Assembly: GCA_003971905.1 (NCBI GenBank)
Contig: RSEE01000033.1
Span: forward strand, 449,001-513,000
Source of the DNA: Moniliella sp. 'wahieum'
Lineage: Eukaryota > Basidiomycota > Moniliellomycetes > Moniliellales > Moniliellaceae
Length of the DNA stretch: 64,000 bases
Direction: 5' to 3'
Below are positions 26,301 through 38,838 of the stretch, piece by piece (position 1 is the stretch's first letter; each line of letters starts with the position of its first letter). A model generated the notes under the pieces. It made no database searches. It saw only the letters and a program-made list of their open reading frames with translations, and had not been told where the DNA came from. The translations under genes and the position numbers were made by a program.

Positions 26301-28177
26301 GAACTGCGTTGGCTGTTTGATTCAGATCCAGAAGTGATTGACGTGCTCGAAAGAGGGGTGAGCGAGAGAGAGCGAGAACGAGACCGCGATCGCGACCAAG
26401 AGAACGAGGACGACGGAGGAATAGACGTGCTAGGACGTAACGTCGGTCTAATCGAACCCGATGACAACTTGGGAGGTGCAGAGGTAGAGACGGAGTAAGA
26501 CGAACTGAAACTCGAATGGATGGTAGGTGTTGAGGAGCGCCACCACGGTAGATGTGCACCACTGGATCCATTGTTGCTCATTCCGCTTTGGGCAGGACTC
26601 GAACCTACTGTGGGACGCTCATCCCACTATTTCTCACAGACGAGAGTGGAGAGGAGGATGGGCGATGATGCGGCTGCGAGGTCAACGGTGACGAAGCCGA
26701 TGTGGGCGACGATAGGTTGGGCACATCCGTTGTGCTCGATTCTCCTCCAATCCCGGACAAAGAACCAGACGCCGATTGCGACGAGGGAGCATACGATTGG
26801 GAAGAACTCAATAGCCGCCATGATCCTGAATGCCTTGAACGAGTACGGCTGTGAGGCGAAGAAAAGTAATTGCTAGAAGACGGTGTGGCCGAACTGGCAT
26901 CCGAGGATCGCCGCCCCCCGACGAAGGCGAGGAGGAGTAAAGCATTGTTGAGCTATGATTTCGGAAAGGACTTTGCTTCAGACTCGAACTGGTCGAGGTG
27001 ACGGACTGCATACCCCGGGAGGACGATGGAGAGAAAAAAGACGAAGAGTGCCCCGACCCTGATTCCGAGCTGGTGCCTACTGAGGGAGATCCGCTTGAGG
27101 AAGCATAGGAGCGGGAGAAAGTCGATTGTGATTGGGATTGACGGGATGAAAATTGGAAAGGCTGGGACGAGCCGGAGCCGGGTTGGTAAGAGCTAGAGTA
27201 TGACATGGACGCAGTGCTGGATCGGACCCTGCTCGACCCATCAGATCTCGAGTCATGTCTGGATAATGATGACCAGCTTTCTGAAGACGATCGATGGCGA
27301 TGAGAGCTGGGCCAAGATTGAGACTTGGATTTCCAGCTGGTACTCGAAGTCGAGGGGGAAGAGTTAGACCACGATGATGAGGGAGAGGTTGACCAACTGT
27401 TCGACCCGGAGCCGGAAACGGAGGCATTCCTGCTCGACGGCTGCCACCTAGAGACAGAAGAAGGGGAAGTAGACGAGTAATGAGACCAGCTGAACCTGCT
27501 GCTGTGCCCCGAAGAGCCAAAGCCAGAGGGAGACGACTCGGTCGTGCTCGAGGGTTGCCAGCTGGAGACAGAAGAAGGGCGATGGTGTGAAGAAGTGGAC
27601 CAAGTGCTGGTTCCAGAACTCGAACTTGGGGTATCTATGCTAAAGGGATGCCATGTGGATGCGGAAGAAGGGACGTGGCGATGGGACGAAGTGGACCCGT
27701 TGCTTTGCCTTGAGATTGAACCTGGACCTGAACTTGTTGGGCCATCCGGGGGCGAGGAGGGTTGCCAGCTGGAGGCAGAAGAAGACGAAGGGTGGTGGTG
27801 GGACAACGGGGATCGGGTACTTTGCCCTGCGCCTGATGCATCGGATGACACGGACGCGGTCCGGTTGTCCCAGGGGATGGAGGATTTGGGATAATGGCGG
27901 TTGGATGTGGGAGAGCTAAATGTACTGCGGGATTGCGAGTCGTCGTTGGCATTGTCGTCGGTGTCGCTCGCGCCATCGGGGTCCAAATCGGAATCATGTT
28001 CGCGGGACCAGGCTGGGACAAGGGATGGAGTGTGGTTACGGTAGAGCCCCCAAGGCGATGAGGCAAGCTCGGCATGGCGATGACGGTAGGCAGGGTAGTG
28101 GGCTTGGTATGGGCCGTGGCGGCAGCAAGCACAAGCGCAGCTGCGGCCGCCGGGACGGTGACCAGGGAGACGCGCAT
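23363..28177 (-). CDS. MSB2: Msb2-like signalling mucin
   Basis: A plasma-membrane mucin expected to act upstream of the Sho1 branch of the HOG and filamentous-growth MAPK pathways. A signal peptide (MRVSLVTVPAAAAALVLAAA) starts at 28177. About 1,000 residues of extremely Ser/Thr-rich ectodomain follow (about 28000-24850), including four copies of SS[AV]S-x-W-[QH]-P (27460-27800). The conserved Msb2 membrane-proximal domain is split by an intron at 24611-24678: IRVAIHFDNELSW and AQIFQFMPTVLAT before it, LSIPVSNVTTAALQAY, TLFIGYIPSGQV and LASYIDKNYNILSS after it. One membrane helix (LIGVCTALGVILVVAAGVGG, about 24240) precedes a cytosolic tail of about 290 residues, longer than in yeast. Slips occur near 28010, 26800 and 26610. 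Ectodomain low complexity makes its exact length uncertain. Confidence 0.82.
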
Positions 28178-29906
28178 GCCGGTTGAGGGGACGAAGGAGA
28201 AGGAGGGGCGCAGGCCCACAGAGCGCTCAACACCGGCGGAGCAGAGGCACAGACCAGAGAGGAGCGGAGGGATGGGGCAGCGTCCAGCTCAAGTTCTCAG
28301 CCTCACGCCTCACGCCTCCCTCGCCCCCTCTTGGTGGACAGGCCCCCATCTACCATCGCCTCGCCCCATCCACTTCGGCTGTAACATGGATTGCATTGCT
28401 TGGCTTTTGGGCTGTCGAGCTGTCTGTGCACATAGGCACACCCCCAGAAAATGAGGTGGAGCAGCTCAGCACCGCGGTGCTCGCACGCTGCCCCCACACA
28501 CTGCCCCCGGGCCAGTCTCGGTCCTGCTCTATGTCTGGCATGTCACATTCACGTGTCACCGGTCACCTGTCACAACCTCCCTTTCCGAGATCGGAGCACC
28601 AGATCGCAGAGCGATGGTGCGCTGGCCAGGGCGCCGCCTCCAACCCTAGCACCCCCAAAGCGCCCTATACCTCGGAAGCTTGAAGCTTGAATTCCCGTTC
28701 TATGGGATGCCCTTATTGTGCCCTCCAGCAGTCCCCAGCTTCAAGCTTCATCCTTCATCCAACAACAGCAATGGGTGGTCCTACGCACCCGGCGCTGATC
28801 TGTGGATATGCGGTCGATGGCCACGCCCATGCCCGGGAGGCACACCCTATCAAACCTAAGGGGGGGAGGGCGAGAATACACAGTAAACACGCGTGGATCG
28901 GTACGTCGCGCCCGGCCTCCACAACTTCAATGTGTGGGCACAGACGGCGCATTGTGGGAAAAGAGGCGGTGGGAGGCGCAATGCAGCGATCTCGTTTTGT
29001 CGTGTCTCCGGTTCCGGTTCGTTCAATAGTGATTAACGTGGGCGAGGTGTCGTTGGCTAGTCGGCTCTGAGTACTGGGTATCCTCGTTTTGAGTTTCTGT
29101 ACAAGTATCATAGTTCATCGACTCTTTAGCTCCCCAACCTGGAGAGGATAGAACGCTGTGGTTCTCCGTTGGACGAACCGACCCACTGCACACATGTCCA
29201 GTGAAACGAAACGAAATGATGCGGCCGCGGTGCTCGTACAACCCACTTTTCATAGTTCCTCCCTCCTACGTGTCGTCGTCCCGACCGGGACAGAGATGGA
29301 TGGTCGACAACTAATGTCCACAGACTGTGGCCACTCGCTTGTTGCAGCGAGGTCAGGCTCAGGGGAGGGTCGTGGGTATGCAACGCGAGGCGCATTTTGC
29401 CTCTCTATTTCACTCATGTCGCCATTCGTGTCTGCTATTTACTTTGTCCGCTCCTTGGCATCAGTCACCAAGGTACCTAGCTCGTCTACGCAGCACGCGC
29501 CAAGCCGCCTTCCCAACACAGCAAGACCAGGCAGGACACAAGATGGAACGAAAGTGGCAGCTAGCGTGCAGGCAGGCCGGCACAGAAGCACAAACGGAGC
29601 AAAAAAGGAAAGAGGGGATGGGGTGAGGGTGGGGGGGGGGGAAGATATAAGCAGGCGCATATATACCGCCCCCTACTGAGCCAGCAGAGCCAAGAGAGGA
29701 GCAAGTAAGCGCATCGGTCGGTCGGCCGAGACTAGCTTGGCCGCACGCACCGAGATCCAGAGAGGAAAGCACGTCGTCAAGCGTCGCGGGGGGTATGGTA
29801 GTTTGGGTATTAGGGGGGTCGGCCCAGAAGGGAGGGCAAGAGGTAGGGGGTAGGGGCAGGGGGTAGGGGGGGGGGGGATAGAGAGGAAGGAGGCAGGTGC
29901 TACGTC
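28178..29906. other. Gene-poor spacer
   Basis: No convincing gene. There are two inverted CTTCAAG-type motifs around 28674-28690 and 28737-28750, GGTCACCTGTCAC-like repeats near 28555-28572, and a G-rich tract at 29622-29641 and 29840-29880. Open frames exist on both strands but lack domains. The region next to 29906 is probably the 3' flank of the coiled-coil gene, and that near 28178 the promoter of the mucin gene. Confidence 0.4.
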
Positions 29907-32900
29907 TCACTTGGGCGGGACTGGCGGTGGCGGAAGCGGTCCGGTCGGGGCGGGGTGGCGCATGGGTGGCGCGGGACTGGGCGAACGAGACGCACTAGAC
30001 CACACCCGCACCCGCTGTCCCGCCGAATGGGCAGACGAGGCGGTAGTTGTCGTTGACGCGGGCGGGGAGGAAGCATGGGGGAAAGGGGGACGGTCGAAAT
30101 CGTTGCCAGAGCTCGCTTCTTCCTCGGCTTGTTCCGGTACAGGCGAGGGCACGGGATGCGAGGAAGGGAAGAGCACCCGGCTCGTCACTGTCTGCACCAT
30201 CGTCGGCGAGCTGAGCGAGCTGCTGGTCGGAGAGAATTGGCCCGAGGAGCGGGCATCGATCGAGTCACCACGGCGGTTGCTGTCCGACCGGCGGACACCA
30301 AAGGCGGCGCTCATCGAGCCTAGGCTTCCTTCGCCAGACGGACGGGAGGCGGACCCGGGGGAAGAGAGACTATGCTGTTCGCTCCAGGGCGACAGGCCCG
30401 AGGCAGAGGCAGCGACCAAGGAGCCAGCTGGCTCGTACGTCCCACTCGTCCGCTCGCTGTGGCTCAAGGAGGAGGCTCCAAGACTGTGGCCACCACGGGT
30501 ATGTCCCTGAGCACTCGTGTCGGACGAAGACCGCTCGCCCAAATGAATCAAGTCCAAGTCCAAGCCCGCAGGTATGGGCGCCGCCGTCTTGGGCGCAGGA
30601 CGAGAGGTGACCGTCGCAGTCTCGACGGGCGACATGACGGGTGAAAGAGAGGCATTCAAATTGCCTACAGGCGACGAGTGCGACAGCTCCCCTTCGTCTG
30701 CCGAGTCTTGGTCAATGGGGATGAACTGGGCCAAGGGCCGCGACGCCTGGTCGGACCATTCGGGCAAACTGGTGGAACTGGGGGCAGTGATTTGCATCAA
30801 GGGGTTGTGCTGCCCCATTGCTGAAGGCGTGTTGCCACGCACCGACAAAAGCGAGCTAGACCGCGACCCAAAGCCATGCACCGAAACCACCTCGTGGGGG
30901 CTGTCGGCCGGCACGTCCGGGTCCCCCCGATCCCATTCGTGCTCGTGATTATGAGTGCTGGGCGGAAAACTGAGGAAGGAGGCGTCCTCAGCCAGGGGCG
31001 TGGTCGTACGTGACAGGGGCAAGAACTCCTCGGGTGCCGGCGTCGCAGTTTCGTTCACCAGGGGTGTCCTCAGCACAAACGACCGTTTCGACCTCGGCCG
31101 TCGGCCTGAATCGACAGACCGACGCGACCGGTCCGAAGCGCCTGAGCCTTGGCGACGGGGCGACTTGGGCGTTGGCGGCTCGGCACTCTTTGCTCTCGGT
31201 TCCAATGGAGTGGGCGAGCGCATGCCCAAGTCCATCCCGGGCGAGGACACGGCCGAGTACATACTCCCCGTTGGCTCCGAAGGGGTGACCGTCTTGATGC
31301 GCAGCGGCAAGCCTCTGGAGGGAACCGGCTCCGAGTCGGTGGGCGTCTCTACAATCGATGGGATCGGAGTCGTCTGGGTGGATCGTTGCGTCTGGGTCTG
31401 GGTCGGGCTCTGAGGCTGATCCTGATGGGCCTGGATCTCTTCCTCCTCTCCCCGCTCGGGTGGGGATCTCAGCGGTAGACGAGCGGGCTTGGCACGCCTA
31501 CCTTCCCGAGCTCGAGCCAGCTCGTCCTCGTGCTGGATCTTGATCTTTTCAATCTCAGCCTGGTGCTCCTCTTGCAGATGAACCAGATGACTGACCAAGG
31601 TAGGGTGGGCGCGCTTGTTGGCCTCGACCTGGGTGTCGGTGGAAGAATGGCCAACGAGGCCACTCGGCTTTCGGCTTGCAATCTCCTCCAGCTGAGCCAC
31701 CTGGGCCTTGAGCAACTCGACCTGCATCTCGGCTTCCTGGGCACGGCTCAAGGTGTGAGCCGCGCTCTGTTGAGCCTCATGCAGCAACGCCTTGGACTCC
31801 AATGTTTCCGCACGGGCTTGCAACGCATCCGACCGGGCTGCTTCCAGCTCCGCTTGCAGCCCCATTGCCGCGCCGGCATGAGCATCCGCCCGACACCGCT
31901 CCTGGTCCAGTTGACTTTTGGCCTGGCTAGCCACCAGACGTGCTTCTTGCAACGACTTTTCCATCGCACGCATGTCCTGGACCATAACCTCCTGTGCTTC
32001 GGCGTACCCAGCTTGCAGCGCGTTCACTGCCCCCGTTTGTCGATCCAGCAGCTCCAAAAGCGCCGCGACCGCGGCCGATTCTTCTTTGCCCCCCTTGGGA
32101 GGTGGGATGTCCGGCGGCAGCGCCACGCCGCCGGCTGCCAACGAACTTTTCTTCCCTCCAGCTGACTTGGTGCTCTTGGTGCTCTTGGATCGTTTGGGCG
32201 TCTTGGGCGTCTTGGGTGTCTTGGGGTCCTCCTCCACCCAGGGATCCTCCTTGCCCTTGGACTTGCGTAGTTTGTGCGACAAGGTGCGGTTGTGCCGGTC
32301 GGCACTGGCTGGTTTGGCAGGCGAGTCGACGACACGCTTGTCGAGCAAAACGTTCATCATGCCCTCCAACGACCGTTTCTCGTTGCGCAGCGTGGACAGA
32401 ACCCGGATGACACCCGGGCCTTCGCTCGCCTCGCGCGCAGCGTTGGACCGGAAGCATCCGACCCGCCAGGCGCGGGGAAATCGAGGCGAGTCATGGACGA
32501 GTCGGGCGTATTGAGGGTAGAAGAAGCTTGGGTTGACGTTGAGCCACGGGCACGGTGGGTGAAGGAGGAATCCGAGTTGCTGTGGCTTCGTTGGCGCAGA
32601 TCGTGCGCTTCGACGGAAGACGCTTGAGCAGGTGCCGACCTGGGTGGCTCCGCCTCCTTGTCCTTCGATGAGCCCGACACGGAGCCAGGCGCCGACGAAG
32701 GCCGCGGAATGACAATCGGTGTCGGGGCCGCTACGCCCCGGCTTAGCATGCGTCCCAATACCGTGTCGGGATTGACCACGGGCAGGCTGGCAGAGCGTGA
32801 GGTGAGTATCTCCACCGCGTCCTGCTGCTCGTCCGACGTGGAGGCGCTGACTGGCCCGCGGGTCGATCCAGCCCTGCTATGCCCCGAGGACACTCGAGGC

Positions 32901-34035
32901 CGCGCGGTCGGCACCGACTCGCCCGACGCCGCGGGCGACGGGGTGCTGCGCCAAGGCTCGAGCGTAGAGTCAGGCCGGGCCTGCTCGTTTTGGTTGAAGA
33001 CGCTGCCCGAAGGGGACATGAGGTGGGCTGGCATTTCTTCCGCTCAGGCTGGCCTCGGGGCCGGAGGGGAGGGGAGAGAGACGGGCAGCTCGTAGCAGAG
33101 ATGGGCGCGCGGACCAGTTTGGTCGCTTGCATAATGTGCGTCGACCCCTCCTCGTCCGAGTCGGCCGTCCAGCCCGACTGGGTAGACATGGGACGGGCCT
33201 GCTTGTCGGGCGCATCGTTCCAGACTGAGTTTGACTTCTTCACGCTAGCGGGCTCCTCGGGGCGCCGGGAGGTTGAGGTGGAGGCGGGGGCTCGTGCTGT
33301 GGCTCCCTCACGGTCGGGACCGCTTGTGCTGCCAGGGAAGGCGGTGGCGGCTGGATGTGGGGCAAGACGTTGCCAGGCCCGGGGAACTGGAGGTAGATGC
33401 TGGGTTGGGCGGCGTTGGGGAACAGGTCGGCTACATCACCATGCCCTCGTCCTGGCCCGTTGCGCCGAAGCAGAGGAGGCAGCACCATCGTGCGGATGTA
33501 GAGGCGGACGGAGCCTGCTGCGCCCGGGGCAGCGGAGGCAGGTGCTGTTGGCACTGCGGGTGGCGGCCCTGGGCAGCGGGGCAAAGGCCCGTGCGGGGGT
33601 GCAGAGGGCAGCGGCGGCAGTGGCTTTTGCGGGCCGCGAGGCGGAGCGGACTGGCGGGCGCGAGCGCGCGGGCGGCGCGGGTGGAGCGAGTGGAGCGGGC
33701 AGAGCGGGCAGAACGAACGGAGGCCGCACGCACCGACCGACCGGACGCCACGGAGGGGGCGCGCTGGTCGGCGGGGGTTGGGGCGCGTCGGCGAGGACGC
33801 CGAGGGCCGGGTAGGCGAGGTGCTGGAGGCGGGCGGTGCCGGCTGGAGCGGCGGGTCTGGAGGGCGGTGTGGGAGCCATCGAGGGTGCGCTTGTGGCGGA
33901 CGGGGGCGGGGCGGTGCCAGGGGATGCCCATGGCGGCGACGGAGGCCATGGCGGCGCGCAGACAGGGGGGGTGGAGGGGAGTGGAGGGGGGGGAGCGAGA
34001 AGGAGGCGGCGACAGCGTCGGCGGCGCTGGACATG
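29907..34035 (-). CDS. Large uncharacterised coiled-coil protein
   Basis: From an ATG at 34035 (MSSAADAVAASFSLPP) a Pro/Ala/Arg-rich N-terminus leads, via slips near 33250, 33050 and 32400, to an uninterrupted 820-codon frame (32369-29907). Landmarks: DVADLFPNAAQPSIYLQFP (about 33415); TQSGWTADSDEEGSTH (about 33170); a basic TPKTPKTPKRSKSTKSTK stretch (about 32190); then a long coiled coil of about 190 residues (32080-31510), e.g. MRAMEKSLQEARLVASQAK and LLKAQVAQLEEIA. The remainder is Ser/Pro-rich and ends PPPPVPPK. There is no signal peptide or membrane segment. The architecture (disordered, basic, coiled coil, SH3-ligand-like tail) suits a cytoskeletal or polarity scaffold, but this is inference; no family is recognised. 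The N-terminal 250 residues are the least certain. Confidence 0.55.
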
Positions 34036-36387
34036 TCCAGTCCAGGGGACGCCCGCCCGCGCTCGGGCGGAGTGCGCTGTGGTGCGGCGGCCAGCCAAGA
34101 GCCACGCCGAGCGGCGCTGCGCTGCGCCTGGGGGCGCTGGACGCCGGGACGAGACAGGCAGCTGCCCACTGGCCACTTGCCGCCACCACTCGCCCCCTGC
34201 CTCGCTGCGCGCCACGCCCCACCAGGCACCCGGCTGCGGCCAGCCGCATCACCCGTCACATGCACACCCCATGCCCACCAGTGCCCGCCCTCATCACCCG
34301 TCCGTGCATCTCAGGCGAGCGGCGCCTCCCGCGGCTGCCCAGTCTGAGCCGCTGCGGGCGCGTGCCAGCACAGGCGCAGTGTCGGGGCCCGTGCCGATCC
34401 GGGCGCAGTGTGGCATTTGGGCTGGTGGATGCGTCTTGCTCGGGGTACGTACCTGCAGGCCCTCCTCTGAGCCGGGCGCTGGATGGCATGTTAATATTAT
34501 GACGTCCAGCCTCCAATCCAAGGGCAGCGTTAACACAATGGACTGTGCCGAGCTGGCATCCAATTTCCAACACCTCGGCCCACCCCCCACCATCTTGTCC
34601 ATCACCTCAACCCCCCATGCCGTCCAACGCCCTTGCCATGCATCCTCCTCTTCCAACCACGCCTCTCTCCGTCCCGTGTCCCTCCTCCCCCGTCTCGTCC
34701 CCTTTCTCTCTCTGCGGTATGCAGCGCTGCACACGGGCTTCTCGGCGAATTGCTTGCATTGTTGGATTACTATTGCTAGTTTACAAATGCCCTAACCTAA
34801 GGCCATCCAGTAACCGGTAGCCGCCCAAGCATCCCACCACAGACACCCCAGCAAGCCTCGCCCTCACTGTTCCGATCAGGAGGGCGGCGCTCTCAGCCGC
34901 AGTGCGCACACAGGCCCACACCATTCCAGTTTCTTGGCCTTTCTTTTGGCCCGAGCGCCCGCCGGCTGCGCAAACACGTGCTACGAGCTGGGCCGAGCTG
35001 GTGCGGCAGGCGTTGCGCTGCATGGGATGCATGCCATCACATGCAGGGTTGCCGGTTGCCCGGTTACGCGCTTGCGACGCCAGTCCGATCTCAGACTAGC
35101 GGCTAGTGATAGTGACTAGTGATGTGACTGGCGGCTGTCACGATACCATGCACGTGACTAGACTAGCACTGGCAAGCTGCAAAAGCGCATCTCAGAGGTG
35201 AGTCTCACCTCTCACCGCAGATCTCCACCCCCGCCCCGGTCCGCACCCACCGGCCACCACCGGCCACCACCGGCCACCACCCATCAACCACACCCGCCCA
35301 CACCTGACCACCCTGCCACGCCCCATGGGCCACCGTCATGTGCATTGTGCATTGTGCACGCCCCCGTGCACCTGCTTGTGTTGCGCAAGGTGTTTCGAGT
35401 CTTCTCACCTCTCACACCTCAGATCTTATCTCGCACCATTCTGTCTCTGCTGCTTGCGTGAGGACGGTGTACTAGCAAGCGTGTCTGCCTAGCCGCCTGT
35501 CGCTGAATCACCACCGTCACCCCCCCCCCGGCCCCCTCACAGTCCCTGGTGCATGGTGGCTGTGACCTTCTTTTCACGCTGGACGGTGTGGTTGACCTAA
35601 AAATTACCTGTGGCCGCGGGGTGGGCACATTCGTTGACCAGTGACCGTTGAGTGGCATGTGGACCTCCACAGTCCTCGCTGCTGTTTGGTTGAGCAAATA
35701 ATGAACGCTGTAGCAGCAGTGCGGTACAGCTGCACGGGCAACCAGCGGCAGGTGAAGACCAGCGTGGTATGGGTCTGGCCTGGAGGGTGGGAGATGCTAT
35801 GCGATGGAGGGGTCGATGGTCGATGGATGGATATGGGAAGTAGTTGAAGCGATGATGACGTCGATGAGGATTGATCTCTTGCTGGACGTGTAATACACAT
35901 TTACATGTTACATGCTCGATCGGCGAGGACGCGGGACGCAAGTAAAAGGGTAACCGCTTGAGCGTTGAGCCAGTCTACTACTGCCATCCATCATCTACCG
36001 CCGATTATAAAGATTCTCGATGAGCGATCATGATCAATTCCCCGAGGAGAGCACCATTTCTATCGATACATTGCCATTCATCCTTCTGATTCACCTGGCG
36101 CTGGGGATGGTTTTTTTTTTCTCTTCTTCAACCAAACGCAGTAGGCAGCCCCCCTTCTCGTTTTGCCGAGAGCAAAGAGCGAGGACGGGCGCGGTTGCGT
36201 GGGAGAAACAGAAACACGTTTGCTAACTGAAACTCGGAAGGTCATGCAGGTCATGGACGGGGGCGAGAGGCGATCCTGATGGGACATGAGCCGTAGGGCG
36301 CTGTTGGAGGCATTGCGGGGGGGCATTGAAGGTTTAAGTTAAACTCAACGATGAACGGATTCAACGTTGTGGGGCCCAAAGGTAAGA
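34036..36387. other. Gene-poor spacer
   Basis: No supported gene in about 2.3 kb. Features seen: three perfect copies of CGGCCACCAC at 35251-35280, clustered ACTAGTGAT/CTAGTGATAGTG motifs at 35094-35130, and a T run of about 13 near 36109-36121. Open frames on both strands show no domain. The 34036-34300 part is probably the promoter of the coiled-coil gene. Confidence 0.4.
35251..35280 (+). repeat. Tandem 10-mer repeat
   Basis: Three exact consecutive copies of CGGCCACCAC, followed by a degenerate continuation. A simple minisatellite with no evident function. Confidence 0.9.
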
Positions 36388-38838
36388 CTAACCCGCGTCG
36401 TGTTCTGTCTTTGAGATCCAAGGGAGACGACGAGAGGGGAGATTGTCGCGAGGCAGAGAGAATTGCAGACTACAGGACGCCAAGCACTTGAACTGGCGCC
36501 TGGCGCCCATGAGAAAATAAAGAAAAAAGCAAAAGATGGTATCGCATACAGAGGAGTGAAAAGGCGGAAGCGCGCCGTTGCCGCCGATCTTGACGTGGAT
36601 CACTTGGAGCTGTGCAAAGGAATGTGGTGGAACTTGATCTCTTTCGACTGGGGATGGGGGTGGAGGTGGCCCGGCTGAGGTCCATGGGAGCAAGTAGGGA
36701 TCCCCTTGATCCATGCATCCCATCGTCCTCCTCGCCCTCGCTCGTAAGCCGGACGAGCGGGTACACGTTTGCGATGGTGGCAAGGTGGAGGAGCCGACCA
36801 AGCCACAAGGCACCGCGTCCTTGGCCTCACCAGGAAGGTAGGATAAGGGCGACAAGGCATCGGCATACCTCTTGCCCCGTAGCAACTCCCCTAGCGTACA
36901 CCGCTGCGCGGGGTCAATAGCCAACATGCGCCGAAGCGCCGGCCGCACTTCTTCGGGGCACTGGCTGAAGATCGAGTCCCGTGTGGCGGGCGAGGCAGGG
37001 GTGGGCGATGGGAGAGCGAGGGCGGGAGCGGGAGCAGGTGCGGGGGCAGGCACAGGCGCAAGCACCGCTGACGAAGTGTGCATGGGACCTGGGCTAAGAG
37101 AAGTGCAAGGTCGGGCCAGAGCATCCGTGGCCAAGCCGCGCTCAACGTGGGAAGTGGATAGGTGGCGGGCGCGTGTCCATTGCTGCTTGCCATGGTTCTC
37201 ATCGCCCGCATGGGTTCCCGGCGGAACGCCGAGGCGGCAGGGTGGAGGACCGCGCTTGGCTTGTCTCGGCCGGGGTTGCGACCACTGCCTCGACTCTCCT
37301 TTTCCCGCTCGCGTCGTGAGCTTCGTGGGCTTCGTGCTCGCCCGAAAGGAAGGCGGAGCGCTCGGACAGTTGGGGCGAGGTGGCTCGTGTGTCAGCGAGC
37401 GTGGCTTCATCCCCATCCTCTTCACCTGCCTCGTCTTCATCTGGGCCACTGGACTCGCCCCCGGTCATGCGCTCCTCCGATCCAAAGCCAGGCGCCGAGG
37501 CAGATTCCAAAGCACGGTACCCAGCCTCCGAAGCGGTAGGGATCGACCGCTCGCCCAATTCCGTGCCGGACATGCCTGGCCGTGTGGGCGCGAGGGAAGC
37601 ACGCATCAGGCTGGCGGATGAGACACCAGGGAGGTTAATGTAGAGCGTCGGACTGGCCTCAAGCGGTACCACGCTTTCAGCTGCGTCAGGGCAAGCCGGG
37701 GACAGGAGCGAGGTGGAAGCAGGGGGAAGCCAAGATAAGGGAGGGAGGTGGTAGGCCTGTCGTCTGTCTGTGGCCCGATGCTCGGGTCGGTAGCGTGGGC
37801 ATGTTGGTACGGTACGTCGGTGGCAGAGTGAGTCGCCGAAGCGGCACTGGAGGCACATGTTGTTCCGCTCACGCTCAAAATAGGGGGGCCAGCGGAGCTA
37901 ACCATCGCCGCCGAGGCCGGCGAAAGGTCGGCTTGGCGGGTGCCAGCCTCAGCCGGAGAGCTGGTAAGAAGCTCGGGTGTTCCTGCACAAACAGACGGTA
38001 GGACCGGTCGCGGCGCGCGTCGGGCAATTTCCAGGGGAAGCGACGGAGGTACATGCAAAGAAAAATGATAGCCAAGCTCCACACGTCAGTCGCCCTTGGG
38101 TCGTAGGAAGACTGACTCAACACCTCAGGCCAAATAAGGATCAGAGCCCACGACGCCCGTGGCGGGCAAGGTGGTGGTCGAACCTGGGGTGCGGAAGACG
38201 ATGGCAGTGCCAAAGTCAATAATCTTGACCACATTGTCTTGGGTCATGACGCAGTTGTCCAACTTAAGGTCACGGTGGGCGAGGCCCAAATTGTGCAGAT
38301 AGTCGACGCCATCAACAATCTGGCGGAAGATGCAGAACAGATCGGCCGAACTCATCTTGTTGGCCATGACCACCGAGAAGAGGTCGTACGGAGCATACTC
38401 TAGCACTTCGTAGTACTGGCCAGCATGTGTGAAGAGGTCGACAGTCTGGATGATGTTGCGGTGCTGGAGCGTGACGCCAACACAAAACTCGGCGGTGATC
38501 TTCTTGAGATAGTCGCGTTGGTTTTCGTTGGCACGGAGGGGGCGAAACTGTTTGATGGCAAAAACGCGACGGTCGTGGCGCTTGACGAGACGCACAGTGC
38601 CGCCTGCGCCGCTGCCGAGGACGTTGCCCCAGCTTCGGTACTGCTTGTGCAAGTTCTGGGCGCTGACACCAGCGGCGAGGGCAGGCGCCTCTCCGCGCCT
38701 AAACCTGCACGATGGAGGAGGGGGCAAGGACTTTTTGGCGAAGCGGTTGCGGAGACCAGAGAAGAGGCCGTCTGCTTTGGAGTGCCGGCTAGGAGGCGGA
38801 GGCGCAAGCGCAGGTGAATGCGCGGCAGTGGAAGGCAT
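36388..38838 (-). CDS. Hal4/Npr1-type protein kinase
   Basis: A serine/threonine kinase of the fungal family that regulates plasma-membrane transporters and ion homeostasis (Hal4/Sat4, Hal5, Npr1). The start is the ATG at 38838 ([17 protein letters not shown]). Kinase motifs in order: [19 protein letters not shown] (glycine loop, about 38625), VFAIKQF (lysine, about 38560), [28 protein letters not shown] (HRD, about 38275) and KIIDFGTA (DFG, about 38220). Then SDPYLA/PEVL (about 38140), [22 protein letters not shown] (about 38060) and the last lobe [20 protein letters not shown] (about 36905). AEFC-x-G and RRFPWK are hallmarks of this family. Two bases appear missing at GGCCTGAGG (about 38130), where PEVL follows. 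A long disordered insert rich in Ser/Pro (37900-37000) separates the last two subdomains. The true C-terminus is uncertain; it may end near 36540. Confidence 0.85.

Noticed and set aside
26585-26640. tRNA-like T arm (GTAGG, TTCGAGT, CCTGC) preceded by a strong GTGGGA/TCCCAC hairpin on the minus strand
   Set aside because: It lies in the coding path of the Msb2-like ectodomain, where reading through a -1 slip gives continuous Ser-rich protein. No acceptor, D or anticodon arm is present upstream.
33273-34502. 409-codon plus-strand open frame
   Set aside because: A GC-rich shadow of the minus-strand coiled-coil gene, rich in Gly/Arg/Ala and without any recognisable feature.
35251-35280. Possible CRISPR-like array
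   Set aside because: Three perfectly adjacent 10-mers without spacers form a minisatellite; nothing else in the window has repeat-spacer structure, and the genome is eukaryotic.
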